Origin: Pseudomonas sp. ADAK18 | GTDB taxonomy: Bacteria > Pseudomonadota > Gammaproteobacteria > Pseudomonadales > Pseudomonadaceae | DNA length: 64,000 nt | Direction of reading: 5' to 3' | NCBI RefSeq assembly: GCF_012935695.1 | Contig: NZ_CP052859.1 | Location: 5,249,001 to 5,313,000 of the forward strand | Part shown: positions 17,246 through 27,317 of the stretch, piece after piece | Numbering within the stretch: the first letter of the stretch is position 1 | Layout: each line of letters opens with the position of its first letter | Translations under genes and position numbers: made by a program | Notes under the pieces: generated by a model | The model's input: only the letters and a program-made list of their open reading frames with translations | Told to the model about the DNA's origin: nothing | Database searches by the model: none

Positions 17246-17695
17246 ATGAAGATCGGCGAATTGGCAAAACTGACGGATTGCCAGGTAGAAACCATCCGTT
17301 ATTACGAGAAAGAAGGCCTGCTGCCGCCGCCTGCGCGCAGTGACGGCAACTATCGCCTGTACACCCAGGCCCACACCGAGCGGCTGACCTTCATCCGCAA
17401 CTGCCGCAGCCTGGACATGACCCTGGAAGAAATCCGCAGCCTGCTGGGTTTGCGCGACAGTCCTCAGGACCAGTGCGAAAGCGTCAATGCGTTGATCGAC
17501 GAACACATCCACCACGTCAAGGCGCGGATTGATGGACTGATGGCGCTGCAGGAACAACTGCTCGTCCTGCGCCAACGCTGTGGCGCAGGGCCGGAGGCCG
17601 ATCAATGCGGGATTTTGCAGCGGCTGGAAGTCAGCGGAGGGGTGACGGCGAGTGAAGCGGAGCATTCCCATGTGGGCAGAAGCCACGGGCATTAA
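17246..17695 (+). CDS. cadR: MerR-family cadmium/lead-responsive regulator CadR
   Basis: A 149-residue MerR-type regulator: HTH MKIGELAKLTDCQVETIRYYEKEGLLPPP, dimerisation helix, and metal cysteines at 77, 112 and 121 (C77, C112, C119 in the 147-residue P. putida CadR; two extra residues shift the last). The C-terminal His-rich tail EHSHVGRSHGH is typical of Pseudomonas CadR. ATG 17246 is chosen because the HTH starts there and GGAG lies upstream; an earlier in-frame ATG would place the start in the operator. It probably represses or activates cadA from the shared 84-bp region. Confidence 0.93.
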   Translation: MKIGELAKLTDCQVETIRYYEKEGLLPPPARSDGNYRLYTQAHTERLTFIRNCRSLDMTLEEIRSLLGLRDSPQDQCESVNALIDEHIHHVKARIDGLMALQEQLLVLRQRCGAGPEADQCGILQRLEVSGGVTASEAEHSHVGRSHGH

Positions 17696-17701
17696 AAACG
17701 C

Positions 17702-17837
17702 CTCTGTGGCGAGCGGGCTTGCCCGCGTTGGGCTGCGCAGCAGCCCATAAAGGCCACTGCGGATTTACTGACTGATCGCGGCGGCTGACTTAGGGCCGCT
17801 TCGCGCCCCAACGCGGGCAAGCCCGCTCGCCACAGAG
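17702..17837. repeat. Second-family REP doublet at cadR/thyA convergent junction
   Basis: CTCTGTGGCGAGCGGGCTTG...CGTTGGGCTGCGCAGCAGCCC is inverted at GGGCCGCTTCGCGCCCCAACGCGGGCAAGCCCGCTCGCCACAGAG. The arms extend over 40 bases. The same family recurs at 25.1 and 30.3 kb. Confidence 0.88.
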
Positions 17838-17850
17838 ATCGACTTGTTTG

Positions 17851-18822
17851 TTACACCGCCATTGGCGCCGTCATCGGCGCATGGTGCTCGTAACCTTCCA
17901 GCGAGAAATCGCTCGGTTCGATCAACTCCAGCCACTCAGGCTGGTACACACCGGTCTTGGCAAACTCCGGCACGCGATCACTGATCACCAGCTTCGGTGC
18001 GGCGAACGGCTCGCGCTTGAGCTGCTCATTGAGCATGTCCAGGTGGTTCTCGTAGACGTGGGCATCACCGATGAAATAGGTGAACCAGCGCGGCGTGTAG
18101 CCGGTCAGGCGCCCGATCAGGCTCAGCAACGCAGCGCCTTCGGTCAGGTTGAACGGCGTGCCCAGGCCCAGGTCGTTGGAGCGGATGTAGAGGGTCAGGG
18201 AGATTTCCCGGGTCTCGACATTCGGGTGGAACTGGTACAGCAGGTGGCACGGCGGCAGCGCCATCTCATCAAGCTGGGCGCAGTTCCAGCCGTGGAACAG
18301 AATACGGCGGCTGCCCGGGTCCTTGATGATGGTGTCGACGCACTGGCGAATCTGGTCGATGGCCTTGTACAGCACCACGTAGGCCTGACCGTTTTCTTCG
18401 CCTTCAGCGATTTGACGGTAACCCTGAGCCAGTGTTTGCTCGATCGCTGCCTGATTGCTCAGCGGGATCTGCTTGTACGCTGGCCATTTGCGCCATTGCA
18501 CGCCGTAGATCTCGCCAAGGTCGTCGTCGCCCTGGCGGAACGGGTTGGCCAGCCACTGGGCGTTTTCGTTGGCGTTCTGGTCCCAGACCTTGCAGCCCAG
18601 GGCGCGGAATTCGGCGGCGTTGTTCACCCCACGCAGGAAGCCGCACATCTCGCCGATAGCCGACTTGAAGGCCATCTTGCGGGTGGTGATCGCCGGGAAA
18701 CCTTCCTGCAGGTCAAAGCGCAACATCGCCCCGGGAAAGCTGATGGTGTTCACGCCAGTACGGTTGGCCTGTTTGGTGCCGTTCTTGATGACGTGGGAAA
18801 CCAGGTCGAGATATTGCTTCAT
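17851..18822 (-). CDS. thyA: Thymidylate synthase ThyA (long form)
   Basis: ThyA methylates dUMP to dTMP using methylene-tetrahydrofolate. The 323-residue chain is longer than E. coli ThyA (264). The extra length is an insertion after [12 protein letters not shown], around residues 100-160 ([19 protein letters not shown] to the [11 protein letters not shown] segment). The catalytic cysteine is in [12 protein letters not shown]; dUMP contacts include [13 protein letters not shown] and DAHVYENH. The gene lies 51 bp after lgt on the same strand, an arrangement also found in other gammaproteobacteria. A second-family REP doublet follows its stop. Confidence 0.96.
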   Translation of the reverse strand: MKQYLDLVSHVIKNGTKQANRTGVNTISFPGAMLRFDLQEGFPAITTRKMAFKSAIGEMCGFLRGVNNAAEFRALGCKVWDQNANENAQWLANPFRQGDDDLGEIYGVQWRKWPAYKQIPLSNQAAIEQTLAQGYRQIAEGEENGQAYVVLYKAIDQIRQCVDTIIKDPGSRRILFHGWNCAQLDEMALPPCHLLYQFHPNVETREISLTLYIRSNDLGLGTPFNLTEGAALLSLIGRLTGYTPRWFTYFIGDAHVYENHLDMLNEQLKREPFAAPKLVISDRVPEFAKTGVYQPEWLELIEPSDFSLEGYEHHAPMTAPMAV

Positions 18823-18873
18823 GACAGTACCTGTATCGTTGAAGCCGAGGCCCTTGAGCCTCGGCGTTCGAAT

Positions 18874-19686
18874 TTAAAGCGCGGTGTTCTTGATCGGTTG
18901 TGGGCGATTGTAAGCCCACCACAGCATGCCCAGGCCGGCGAGGATCATCGGCAGGCTGAGAATCTGACCCATGGTCACCCAACCCCACGCCAGGTAGCCC
19001 AACTGCGCATCCGGCACCCGCACTAACTCGACGACAAAGCGGAAGATCCCGTAGAACAACGCGAACATGCCCGATACCGCCATGGTAGGGCGTGGTTTAC
19101 GCGAAAAGATGTAGAGGATCAGGAACAGCGCCACACCTTCCAGCGCGAACTGGTACAGCTGCGACGGGTGGCGCGGCAGTTGTGCCGGGTCGCTGAACGG
19201 CGGGAACACCATGGCCCACGGCACGTCGGTCGGCTTGCCCCACAACTCGGCGTTGATGAAGTTACCAATGCGCCCGGCGCCCAGGCCGATCGGCACGAAC
19301 GGTGCGACAAAGTCCATCAGTTGGAAGAACGACTTGCCATTGCGCCGGCCAAACCACCAAGCCGCGATCATCACGCCGATAAACCCACCGTGGAACGCCA
19401 TGCCGCCCTTCCACACCTCGAAGATCAGGGTCGGGTTGGCGATGTAGGCACTCAGGTCGTAGAACAGCACATACCCCAGTCGTCCGCCGACGATGACCCC
19501 CATCGACATCCAGAACACCATATCGGAGAGCTTCTCCTTGGTCCAGGTCGGGTCGAAACGGTTCAGGCGCCGGGAAGCCAGCAGCCAGGCACCGCCGATA
19601 CCGATCAGGTACATCAACCCGTACCAGTGGATTTTCAGCGGACCGATGGCCAGGGCCACCGGGTCGATCTGCGGGTAAGGCAGCAT
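18874..19686 (-). CDS. lgt: Prolipoprotein diacylglyceryl transferase Lgt
   Basis: Lgt transfers a diacylglyceryl group from phosphatidylglycerol to the lipobox cysteine, the first step of lipoprotein maturation, in the inner membrane. The 270-residue protein has about seven hydrophobic helices, the signature [17 protein letters not shown], and the conserved [12 protein letters not shown] segment with its essential histidine. The start ATG 19686 follows GAGGAG. It heads the lgt-thyA unit. Confidence 0.96.
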   Translation of the reverse strand: MLPYPQIDPVALAIGPLKIHWYGLMYLIGIGGAWLLASRRLNRFDPTWTKEKLSDMVFWMSMGVIVGGRLGYVLFYDLSAYIANPTLIFEVWKGGMAFHGGFIGVMIAAWWFGRRNGKSFFQLMDFVAPFVPIGLGAGRIGNFINAELWGKPTDVPWAMVFPPFSDPAQLPRHPSQLYQFALEGVALFLILYIFSRKPRPTMAVSGMFALFYGIFRFVVELVRVPDAQLGYLAWGWVTMGQILSLPMILAGLGMLWWAYNRPQPIKNTAL

Positions 19687-19768
19687 TGCGACTCCTCGTT
19701 AAAACATTTAGTCATGACGCGCCGGACCATGCCGGTGCGCGATTAAGCCTTCGTTACAGCCACTTTTT

Positions 19769-20551
19769 TTACAACAAGAAGTTCAAACCCACGCAAAACA
19801 GCAAGCCGGCGAACAATCGCTTGAGCAGACGCGGTGACAACCGATGCGCCAGCCGCGCGCCAAAGCGAGCTGCCACCATGCTGGTCAGGGCAATGCCCAG
19901 CAGCGCCGGCAGATACACAAAGCCGAGACTATGAGCGGGCAGCAACGGATCATGCCAGCCCAAAATCATGAAACTTAATGCACTGGCCAGGGCGATCGGC
20001 AAGCCGCAGGCCGACGAGGTGGCCACCGCCTGCTGCATCGGCACGCTACGCCAGGTCAAAAATGGCACGGTCAGCGAACCGCCGCCCGTGCCGAAAATCG
20101 CCGAAGACCAGCCGATCACACCGCCCGCCAGGGTCAGACCGAACTTGCCCGGCACCGTTCGACTGGCCTTGGGTTTAAGCTCCAAGGTCATTTGCAGAGC
20201 AATCACGAGGGCAAACACACCAATGATCTTCTGCAAGTGCGGCCCGGAAATCGCCTCCGCTGTCAGCGCCCCAAGGCCCGCTCCCAGCAGAATCCCCACC
20301 GCCATCCACACAAAAATCGGCCAACGCACCGCACCGCGTCGGTGATGCTCGCGTACCGCATTAATCGACGTGAAGATGATTGACGCCAGGGACGTGCCGA
20401 CCGCCAGGTGAGTCAGCACCGAGGGATCGAACCCCTGCAAGGTGAAACTGAATACCAGCACCGGCACAATAATGATCCCGCCGCCCACGCCGAATAACCC
20501 GGCGAGCGTGCCGGCACAGGCGCCCAGCAGCAAATACAGCAGAAATTCCAT
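19769..20551 (-). CDS. TauE/SafE (TSUP) family permease
   Basis: A 260-residue inner-membrane protein with about eight helices and the glycine-rich repeat typical of TSUP transporters (GACAGTLAGLFGVGGGIIIVPVL near the start and GWSSAIFGTGGGSLTVPFL in the second half). Family members export sulfite, sulfoacetate or related anions. The substrate here is unknown. The start at ATG 20551 follows GGGAG; a TTG 12 bases earlier is less likely. Same strand as lgt, 82 bp upstream of it. Confidence 0.83.
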   Translation of the reverse strand: MEFLLYLLLGACAGTLAGLFGVGGGIIIVPVLVFSFTLQGFDPSVLTHLAVGTSLASIIFTSINAVREHHRRGAVRWPIFVWMAVGILLGAGLGALTAEAISGPHLQKIIGVFALVIALQMTLELKPKASRTVPGKFGLTLAGGVIGWSSAIFGTGGGSLTVPFLTWRSVPMQQAVATSSACGLPIALASALSFMILGWHDPLLPAHSLGFVYLPALLGIALTSMVAARFGARLAHRLSPRLLKRLFAGLLFCVGLNFLL

Positions 20552-20670
20552 GGATGCTCCCAAAATCAGACCGGCATGTTAACGGAAGGAAGGCATGCGG
20601 CCCAACTGGATACGATGGATAGCCGACGGTTCTGTGGGTAGAGTGGTGAAAAACACAAAGGGATCACCTT

Positions 20671-21417
20671 ATGTGCCTGATTGTTTTTGCCTGGCGGCCT
20701 GGCCATGCCCAGCCGCTGATCGTCGCGGCCAACCGTGATGAATTCTATGCCCGGCCCAGCCTGCCGCTGGCCCAATGGCCGGATACACCGCACGTCTATG
20801 CCGGACGGGATCAGGAGGCGGGTGGCACCTGGCTGGGGGTTGGCGCGGACGGACGCTTTGCGGCGCTGACCAATATTCGTGACCCGCACCAGCCGCCAGC
20901 ACGTAAATCCCGGGGCGAGCTGGTGGCTCGCTTTCTCAGTGGCTCGCTACCGATTGACGACTATTTGGCCGACGTTAACGGCAGATCGATTGAATATGCC
21001 GGGTTTAACCTGTTGGTCGGCACGCAGGATGAGTTGTGGCATTACAACGCCAATGACACTGACCCCACTCGGTTGAAGGCTGGAGTTTATGGATTATCCA
21101 ATGCCGGGCTGGATACGCCGTGGCCGAAGCTGCTGAAAGCCAAGGCGGCGCTGGCTGAAGTGCTGGAAGATCCGCGACCTGAAGCGTTGCTGGGGATTCT
21201 GAGCGACCCGCAGACCGCGCCTTTTGCCGACCTGCCAGATACCGGCGTGGGCTTGGCGACTGAGAGTTTGCTGTCGAGTGTGTTTATTGCCAGCCCCAGT
21301 TACGGGACGCGGGCGAGTACGGCGTTGATTGTGAATGCCGATGGGACGCGGCATATCGTTGAGCGCAGCTTTGGACCGTATGGCGGGCAGCTGGGTGAGG
21401 TTGAACTCCGCGTTTAA
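20671..21417 (+). CDS. NRDE-domain (TANGO2-like) protein
   Basis: A 248-residue cytosolic protein with the defining N-terminus MCLIVFAWRPGHAQPLIVAANRDEFYARP, that is Cys2 and the NRDE tetrad expected of an Ntn-like fold. GGTWLGVGADGRFAALTNIR follows. The eukaryotic relative TANGO2 is linked to heme or lipid handling; the bacterial role is not established. RBS AAAGGGA precedes the ATG. It is divergent from the TSUP gene and convergent with ptsP. Confidence 0.82.
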   Translation: MCLIVFAWRPGHAQPLIVAANRDEFYARPSLPLAQWPDTPHVYAGRDQEAGGTWLGVGADGRFAALTNIRDPHQPPARKSRGELVARFLSGSLPIDDYLADVNGRSIEYAGFNLLVGTQDELWHYNANDTDPTRLKAGVYGLSNAGLDTPWPKLLKAKAALAEVLEDPRPEALLGILSDPQTAPFADLPDTGVGLATESLLSSVFIASPSYGTRASTALIVNADGTRHIVERSFGPYGGQLGEVELRV

Positions 21418-21424
21418 CTGGACG

Positions 21425-21464
21425 GCTTTTGTGGCGAGGGGGCTTGTCCCCTCGCCACAAAAGC
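21425..21464. terminator. Perfect 17-bp hairpin at the NRDE/ptsP convergent junction
   Basis: GCTTTTGTGGCGAGGGG (21425-21441) pairs exactly with CCCCTCGCCACAAAAGC (21448-21464) around the loop GCTTGT. It begins with the second-family REP core TGTGGCGAG and carries A/T runs on both outer sides, so it can stop transcription from both genes. Confidence 0.85.
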
Positions 21465-21479
21465 CCCTCGCCATAGGGT

Positions 21480-23759
21480 TTAGAGGGTCTTCGCCGAAGC
21501 CGGATTGATCATCCGCGCCAACCCAAGGTTTTTCAGCGCCAATTGCAGCGAGCTGTGGATAACTTGCGGGTTGTCGATGGTCATCAACTCCGCCAGCAGC
21601 TCCTTGGCCCGGCTCAGGTTGATCTGGCGCAGCATCCATTTCACTTTCGGCAAGTTGGTGGCGTTCATTGACAGGCTGTCAAAGCCCATCGCCATCAACA
21701 GCACCGCCGCCGCCGGGTCACCGGCCATTTCACCGCAGATACTCACCGGCTTGCCTTCGGCATGGGCGTCACGCACCACGTTCTGCAAGGCTTGCAGCAC
21801 CGCCGGGTGCAGGTAGTCGTAAAGGTCGGCCACCCGTGGGTTGTTACGGTCCACGGCCAGCAGGTACTGGGTCAGGTCGTTGGAGCCGACGGAAAGGAAG
21901 TCCACCTGCCGCGCCAGTTCCTTGGCCTGGTACACCGCCGCCGGGATTTCGATCATCACACCAATCGGCGGCATCGGCACGTCGGCGCCTTCGTCGCGCA
22001 CTTCGCCCCAGGCCCGGTGGATCAGGTGCAGGGCTTCTTCCAGCTCGTGAGTGCCGGAGATCATGGGAAGCAGGATGCGCAGGTTGTTCAGGCCTTCGCT
22101 GGCCTTGAGCATGGCGCGGGTCTGGACGAGGAAAATTTCAGGGTGATCGAGGGTGACACGAATACCGCGCCAGCCAAGGAAGGGGTTGTCTTCCTTGATG
22201 GGGAAATATGACAGTGACTTGTCGCCGCCAATGTCCAGGCTGCGCATGGTCACCGGTAACGGATGGAAGGCGGACAGTTGCTCGCGATAAATCGCCAGCT
22301 GCTCCTTCTCACTCGGAAAACGCTGGTTGATCATGAACGGCACTTCAGTGCGGTACAGCCCCACCCCTTCCGCGCCGCGCTGTTGCGCTCGAGCCACATC
22401 CGCCAGCAGGCCGGTGTTGACCAGCAGCGGTACACGGTGACCATCAAGGGTCACGCACGGCAACTCGCGCAGGGCGTCGAGGCCCTGGGACAGCTGGCGT
22501 TCTTCTTCCACCACTTCGGCGTACTGCTTGCGCAGCACTTCGCTGGGGTTGGTGTAGACCTCACCGTGGTAGCCGTCGACGATCATTTCGATGCCGTCGA
22601 CCTTGGAATACGGCAGGTCCACCAGGCCCATCACCGTCGGAATGCCCATGGCCCGGGCCAGGATCGCGACGTGGGAGTTGCCGGAGCCCAATACCGAGAC
22701 CAGGCCCACCAGTTTGCCTTCCGGCACTTCGCCGAGCATGGTGGCGGTCAGTTCTTCACTGATCAGAATGGTGTTGTCGGGGTAGACCAGCGTGGTGGAG
22801 CGCTCTTCCTGCAGGTAGGCCAGCAGACGGCGACCGAGGTCCTTCACGTCCGAGGCGCGCTCGCGCAGGTAGGCGTCGTCCATCAATTCGAAACGGTTGA
22901 CGTGATCGGTGACCACCTGGCGCAAGGCGCCCTGGGCCCACTGGCCGGTCTTGATCACGTCCTTGACTTCGCTGCCCAGAGACGCGTCGTCGAGCATCAT
23001 CAGGTAGACGTCGAACAGCGCACGCTCTTCGGGCCGCAGCTGGGTGGCGAGCTTGGTCGACAACGTACGCATATCATTGCGCACGCCTTCGAGGGCGGTC
23101 TTGAACAGTTTGATTTCGGCGTCGATGTCGGTGATGGTCTTGTCCGGCACCACATCGAGATCGGCAGCCGGCAGCATGACCACCGCCGTACCGACAGCAG
23201 CCCCGGGTGAACCGGGTACGCCGACAAATTTGGCTTCCTGAATGCCCTTGCCCTGGCGACCCAGGCCGCGAATCGAGCCCGTTGCCTCGGCGTGGGCGAT
23301 AACCCCGGCTAATTGCGCGCTCATCGTCACGAGGAAGGCTTCTTCACCTTCGTCGAACTGGCGGCGCTCTTTCTGCTGGATGACCAACACGCCGACAACG
23401 CGGCGGTGGTGAATGATCGGCGCACCGAGGAACGAGGCGTAACGCTCTTCGCCGGTTTCGGCAAAGTAGCGATAACGCGGGTGATCGGCGGCATTTTCGA
23501 GGTTCAGGGGTTCTTCACGCGTCCCCACCAGGCCCACCAGACCTTCATTGGGCGCCATGCTGACCTTGCCGATGGAGCGCTTGTTCAAGCCCTCCGTCGC
23601 CATCAGCACAAAACGGTTGGTCTCGGGGTCCAGCAGGTAAACCGAGCAGACCTGGCTGCCCATGGCTTCCTTGACGCGCAACACAATAATCCCCAACGCC
23701 GCCTTGAGATCCTTGGCGGAGTTAACTTCCTGGACGATCTTGCGCAGCGTATTGAGCAT
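21480..23759 (-). CDS. ptsP: Enzyme I-Ntr, PEP-protein phosphotransferase PtsP
   Basis: PtsP takes phosphate from PEP and passes it through NPr to EIIA-Ntr, a regulatory (not sugar-importing) PTS. The 759-residue chain has an N-terminal GAF domain (MLNTLRKIVQEVNSAKDLKAALG to about residue 150), the phospho-histidine swivel domain (LGSGNSHVAILARAMGIP, His near 356), and the PEP-binding barrel (GLYRTEVPFMINQRFPSE, RSLDIGGDKSLSYFP, SVGSNDLTQYLLAVDR, CGEMAGDP). ATG 23759 is chosen because the family N-terminus starts there. It lies 22 bp after rppH on the same strand, a conserved rppH-ptsP pairing. Confidence 0.96.
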   Translation of the reverse strand: MLNTLRKIVQEVNSAKDLKAALGIIVLRVKEAMGSQVCSVYLLDPETNRFVLMATEGLNKRSIGKVSMAPNEGLVGLVGTREEPLNLENAADHPRYRYFAETGEERYASFLGAPIIHHRRVVGVLVIQQKERRQFDEGEEAFLVTMSAQLAGVIAHAEATGSIRGLGRQGKGIQEAKFVGVPGSPGAAVGTAVVMLPAADLDVVPDKTITDIDAEIKLFKTALEGVRNDMRTLSTKLATQLRPEERALFDVYLMMLDDASLGSEVKDVIKTGQWAQGALRQVVTDHVNRFELMDDAYLRERASDVKDLGRRLLAYLQEERSTTLVYPDNTILISEELTATMLGEVPEGKLVGLVSVLGSGNSHVAILARAMGIPTVMGLVDLPYSKVDGIEMIVDGYHGEVYTNPSEVLRKQYAEVVEEERQLSQGLDALRELPCVTLDGHRVPLLVNTGLLADVARAQQRGAEGVGLYRTEVPFMINQRFPSEKEQLAIYREQLSAFHPLPVTMRSLDIGGDKSLSYFPIKEDNPFLGWRGIRVTLDHPEIFLVQTRAMLKASEGLNNLRILLPMISGTHELEEALHLIHRAWGEVRDEGADVPMPPIGVMIEIPAAVYQAKELARQVDFLSVGSNDLTQYLLAVDRNNPRVADLYDYLHPAVLQALQNVVRDAHAEGKPVSICGEMAGDPAAAVLLMAMGFDSLSMNATNLPKVKWMLRQINLSRAKELLAELMTIDNPQVIHSSLQLALKNLGLARMINPASAKTL

Positions 23760-23781
23760 GGCTCGGGGTCGAACTCCGTCG

Positions 23782-24261
23782 TCAGTCGCGCGATAAAAGG
23801 CGCGGGGCAAGCTCTTTAAGAGCGCGACGATAAACTTCGCGCTTGAATGTCACCACCTGGCCCAACGGATACCAATAACTGACCCAACGCCAGCCATCGA
23901 ATTCCGGTTTACCGGTCAAATCCATCCGCACCCGCTGCTCATTGGAGATCAGGCGCAGGAGAAACCATTTCTGTTTCTGGCCGATACACAGCGGTTGGCT
24001 GTGGGTACGCACCAGACGTTGCGGCAAACGATAGCGCAACCAGCCTCGGGTGCAGGCGAGAATTTGCACATCTTCGCGTTCAAGGCCTACTTCTTCGTTC
24101 AACTCGCGGTACAAGGCATCTTCAGGGGTTTCGTCGGGGTTGATTCCACCTTGAGGAAACTGCCAGGCATCTTGGTTGATACGGCGAGCCCATAGCACCT
24201 GTCCGGCATCATTCGTAAGAATAATCCCGACATTAGGACGGAAACCATCGGGGTCGATCAC
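23782..24261 (-). CDS. rppH: RNA pyrophosphohydrolase RppH
   Basis: RppH removes pyrophosphate from the 5' triphosphate of mRNA and so triggers 5'-end-dependent decay. The 159-residue Nudix protein starts at GTG 24261 ([17 protein letters not shown], read as Met), which matches the conserved family start, with AGGTTG upstream. The Nudix box is [24 protein letters not shown]. The upstream in-frame ATG would add 20 unrelated residues. First gene of an rppH-ptsP operon, divergent from the HAD phosphatase gene. Confidence 0.95.
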   Translation of the reverse strand: MIDPDGFRPNVGIILTNDAGQVLWARRINQDAWQFPQGGINPDETPEDALYRELNEEVGLEREDVQILACTRGWLRYRLPQRLVRTHSQPLCIGQKQKWFLLRLISNEQRVRMDLTGKPEFDGWRWVSYWYPLGQVVTFKREVYRRALKELAPRLLSRD

Positions 24262-24404
24262 GGCAACAACCTCGCAAACGCATGTCGCCGCATTGTTCCA
24301 CAAAGGTTGTTCCAGCGGCAACGAGGCTGCTTACCTTATGTGCACTCTTGTGAAAAGACCGTATTCTGGACGCCTTTTTACAGACTTTTCAGCGAGTAAC
24401 TGCA

Positions 24405-25061
24405 ATGCGCCTGGCTTTATTCGACTTGGACAACACACTCTTGGGCGGCGACAGCGACCACGCCTGGGGCGATTACCTGTGTGAACGCGGGATTCTCGAC
24501 GCGGTGGCCTACAAGGCCCGTAACGACGAGTTCTACCAGGATTACCTGGCGGGCAAGCTGGATAACGCCGAGTACCTGAACTTTTGCCTGGAAATCCTCG
24601 GCCGTACCGAGATGGCTCAGTTGGGCGAGTGGCACCGTGACTACATGCGCGACTGCATCGAGCCGATCATGTTGCCTCAGGCCGTTGAGTTATTGGCCAA
24701 ACACCGGGCTGCCGGTGACAAGCTGGTCATCATCACCGCCACCAATCGTTTCGTCACCGCGCCGATTGCCGAGCGTTTGGGGGTTGAAACCCTGATCGCT
24801 ACGGAATGCGAAATGGCCGATGGCCGTTACACCGGACGCAGCACTGACATTCCGTGCTTTCGCGAGGGCAAGGTGACGCGGTTGAATCGGTGGTTGGAAG
24901 AGACCGGGTATAACCTGGAAGACAGCTATTTCTATAGCGACTCAATGAATGACCTGCCGTTGCTGGAGCAGGTGACGCATGCGGTGGCGGTAGATCCGGA
25001 TCCGAATTTGCGGGCTGAGGCCCAGAAGCGTGGCTGGCCGGTGATTAGCCTGCGCGGCTGA
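24405..25061 (+). CDS. HAD-IB family phosphatase (SerB-like)
   Basis: A 218-residue cytosolic HAD hydrolase: motif [15 protein letters not shown] (nucleophile Asp near residue 8), motif [10 protein letters not shown], a lysine in REGKVTRLN, and motif [16 protein letters not shown]. The four-helix cap between motifs I and II (about residues 20-75) marks subclass IB with phosphoserine phosphatase. Homologues at this locus in Pseudomonas are often labelled histidinol-phosphatase or generic HAD. The exact substrate cannot be read from sequence. Confidence 0.83.
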   Translation: MRLALFDLDNTLLGGDSDHAWGDYLCERGILDAVAYKARNDEFYQDYLAGKLDNAEYLNFCLEILGRTEMAQLGEWHRDYMRDCIEPIMLPQAVELLAKHRAAGDKLVIITATNRFVTAPIAERLGVETLIATECEMADGRYTGRSTDIPCFREGKVTRLNRWLEETGYNLEDSYFYSDSMNDLPLLEQVTHAVAVDPDPNLRAEAQKRGWPVISLRG

Positions 25062-25067
25062 TAACCC

Positions 25068-25200
25068 TGTGGCGAGCGGGCTTGCCCGCGTTGGGCTGCG
25101 TAGCAGCCCCAATCAAGGACACTGAGCTCTCTCAGACAGAATGAGGCGGCTGGTTTTAGGGCTGCTTCGCAGCCCAACCCGGGCAAGCCCGCTCGCCACA
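25068..25200. repeat. Second-family REP doublet at HAD/DUF2269 convergent junction
   Basis: TGTGGCGAGCGGGCTTGCCC...GTTGGGCTGCGTAGCAGCCCC is inverted at GGGCTGCTTCGCAGCCCAACCCGGGCAAGCCCGCTCGCCACA. It is the same family as at 17.7 and 30.3 kb. Confidence 0.88.
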
Positions 25201-25212
25201 AGATCTAAAACC

Positions 25213-25626
25213 TTAGACCGGCTTAGCGCCCATCAATCCGGCAATCGCGACAAACCCCACCAGGCTGACTACCGCCAGTGCCAAGGTGAAGTTCAGACTC
25301 CCCGAACCGCCCAACCGCAGGCGATTCAACCGCGCCACCAACCAGAACCAGCTCAGCGCTGCCACGGTGTAGATCACGCTGGAGCCCAGGATCCAGGTCT
25401 GCCCCAGCGGCCAGCCGATCAAATGCACCAGCCACCAGCCGGTGAACGGCATGCTCACCACGCAGATCCCCATCAACAGCCAGACAAACGCCCACGGGCG
25501 TTGCACGGTGTAGGCCGGGCCTGCGCTGCGTTTACGCCAGGCCAGCACGGCGAGCGCCAGGCCGCTGAGCAGCAGCAATACCGTGGCCGCAATGTGGATC
25601 ACTTTGAGGGTTGTCAGCGTTTCCAT
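25213..25626 (-). CDS. DUF2269 integral membrane protein
   Basis: A 137-residue protein with four hydrophobic helices (about residues 8-30, 45-65, 78-98 and 110-132). The first starts METLTTLKVIHIAATVLLLLSG, with the His-containing helix typical of DUF2269; the PFTGWWLVHLIGW segment follows. Function unknown. RBS AAGGAA lies 9-10 bases before the ATG. Downstream of ilvA on the same strand with a 40-bp gap, so it may be cotranscribed. Confidence 0.78.
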   Translation of the reverse strand: METLTTLKVIHIAATVLLLLSGLALAVLAWRKRSAGPAYTVQRPWAFVWLLMGICVVSMPFTGWWLVHLIGWPLGQTWILGSSVIYTVAALSWFWLVARLNRLRLGGSGSLNFTLALAVVSLVGFVAIAGLMGAKPV

Positions 25627-25666
25627 GTTCTCGATTCCTTAAAGGCCGCCCAGTCAGCGTAGTCGC

Positions 25667-27181
25667 TCAACCGAGGAACAGTTGATAGGCCGGGTTATCA
25701 CTTTCATCCCAATACGGGTAGCCGATTTCTGCCAGCGCCGCGGGTACCAGATGACGCTCGTCGGCCGGCACCTGCAGCCCGGCCACCACACGACCGTCGG
25801 CTGCGCCGTGGTTGCGGTAGTGAAACATCGAGATGTTCCAGCGTCCGCCCAACTTATTGAGAAAGTTGAACAACGCGCCGGGACGCTCCGGAAACTCGAA
25901 GCGAAACACTACTTCATCACTGACCCGCGCCGCATGGCCGCCGACCATATGACGGATGTGCAGCTTGGCCAGTTCATTTTCCGTCAAATCCAGCACCGGG
26001 AAACCTTGGCTGGTGAGGCTGGCGATCAATGCGCTGCGCGGATCGTTTTCCGGATGGGTCTGCACGCCGACGAAAATGTGCGCTTCGCTCCCCGAGTGAT
26101 AGCGGTAGTTGAATTCGGTGATCTGGCGCTTGCCCACCGCCTCACAGAAGGCCTTGAAGCTGCCCGGCTGCTCAGGGATGGTCACGGCGATGATGGCTTC
26201 GCGGCCTTCACCCAGTTCGGCGCGCTCGGCCACATGGCGCAGGCGGTCGAAGTTGACGTTGGCACCGGAGTCGATGGCCACCAGGGTTTGCCCGGTGACG
26301 CCACGGGTTTCCACGTACTTCTTGATCCCGGCCACGCCGAGGGCACCGGCCGGCTCGGTGATAGAGCGTGTGTCGTCGTAGATGTCCTTGATCGCCGCGC
26401 AGATTTCATCGGTGCTGACGGTGATCACTTCATCCACATAGTCCTTGCAGATGTCGAAGGTGTGCTGGCCGATCTGCGCCACCGCCACACCGTCGGCGAA
26501 GATGCCCACGGTCGGCAATACCACGCGCTCACCGGCGGCCATGGCGGCTTGCAGGCAATTGGAGTCGTCCGGCTCGACGCCGATGATCTTGATCTCCGGG
26601 CGCAGGTACTTCACGTAGGCTGCAATGCCAGCGATCAAACCGCCGCCGCCCACCGGGACAAAAATCGCGTCCAGTGGACCCGGATGCTGGCGCAGAATCT
26701 CCATCGCCACGGTGCCCTGCCCGGCAATGGTGTGCGGATCATCGTAAGGGTGAATGTAGACGTAGCCTTTTTCATCGACCAGCTTCAGCGAATACGCCAA
26801 GGCTTCGGGGAAAGAGTCCCCGTGCAGCACCACTTTGCCGCCACGGGAACGCACGCCTTCAACCTTGATCTCCGGGGTGGTCTTGGGCATCACGATGGTG
26901 GCCTTGACCCCCAGCACCTTGGCCGCCAGGGCCAGGCCCTGGGCATGGTTGCCCGCCGAGGCGGTGACCACGCCACGCGCGCGTTCTTCGGCCGTCAGTT
27001 GGGTCAGCTTGTTATAAGCGCCACGGATCTTGAAGGAGAACACCGGCTGCAAGTCTTCGCGCTTGAGCCAGACCTTGTTGCCCAGACGCTCGGAGAGCTG
27101 GCGAGCGGTCTGCAATGGGGTTTCTACGGCAACGTCATAAACGCGCGAGGTGAGGATCTTTTTGACGTACTGTTCGAGCAT
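25667..27181 (-). CDS. ilvA: Biosynthetic threonine deaminase IlvA
   Basis: IlvA converts threonine to 2-oxobutanoate and ammonia, the first step of isoleucine synthesis, in the cytosol with PLP. The 504-residue chain has the PLP-lysine motif [10 protein letters not shown] (about residues 49-58), the [10 protein letters not shown] and glycine-loop [12 protein letters not shown] segments, and two C-terminal ACT-like regulatory modules ([20 protein letters not shown] and [23 protein letters not shown]) for isoleucine and valine feedback. Divergent from rpiA. Matches the long biosynthetic form rather than the short catabolic one. Confidence 0.96.
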   Translation of the reverse strand: MLEQYVKKILTSRVYDVAVETPLQTARQLSERLGNKVWLKREDLQPVFSFKIRGAYNKLTQLTAEERARGVVTASAGNHAQGLALAAKVLGVKATIVMPKTTPEIKVEGVRSRGGKVVLHGDSFPEALAYSLKLVDEKGYVYIHPYDDPHTIAGQGTVAMEILRQHPGPLDAIFVPVGGGGLIAGIAAYVKYLRPEIKIIGVEPDDSNCLQAAMAAGERVVLPTVGIFADGVAVAQIGQHTFDICKDYVDEVITVSTDEICAAIKDIYDDTRSITEPAGALGVAGIKKYVETRGVTGQTLVAIDSGANVNFDRLRHVAERAELGEGREAIIAVTIPEQPGSFKAFCEAVGKRQITEFNYRYHSGSEAHIFVGVQTHPENDPRSALIASLTSQGFPVLDLTENELAKLHIRHMVGGHAARVSDEVVFRFEFPERPGALFNFLNKLGGRWNISMFHYRNHGAADGRVVAGLQVPADERHLVPAALAEIGYPYWDESDNPAYQLFLG

Positions 27182-27317
27182 CGGAAAGCATCACTGGGCG
27201 GGTTGGGCAGGGCCAAGGAGTCTAACCCAGCGTTTGGCCGGGCGACCACACGAAAACAGAGGTTTTGTTGGGTTATACTCGCGCCCCTCTTTACTCCCCG
27301 CCCGTTCCGGAGCCCGC

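Noticed and set aside
24262..24404. In-frame extension of rppH from an upstream ATG at 24321
   Set aside because: The extra 20 residues are not family-like, and the GTG at 24261 gives the conserved start and the standard 159-residue length.
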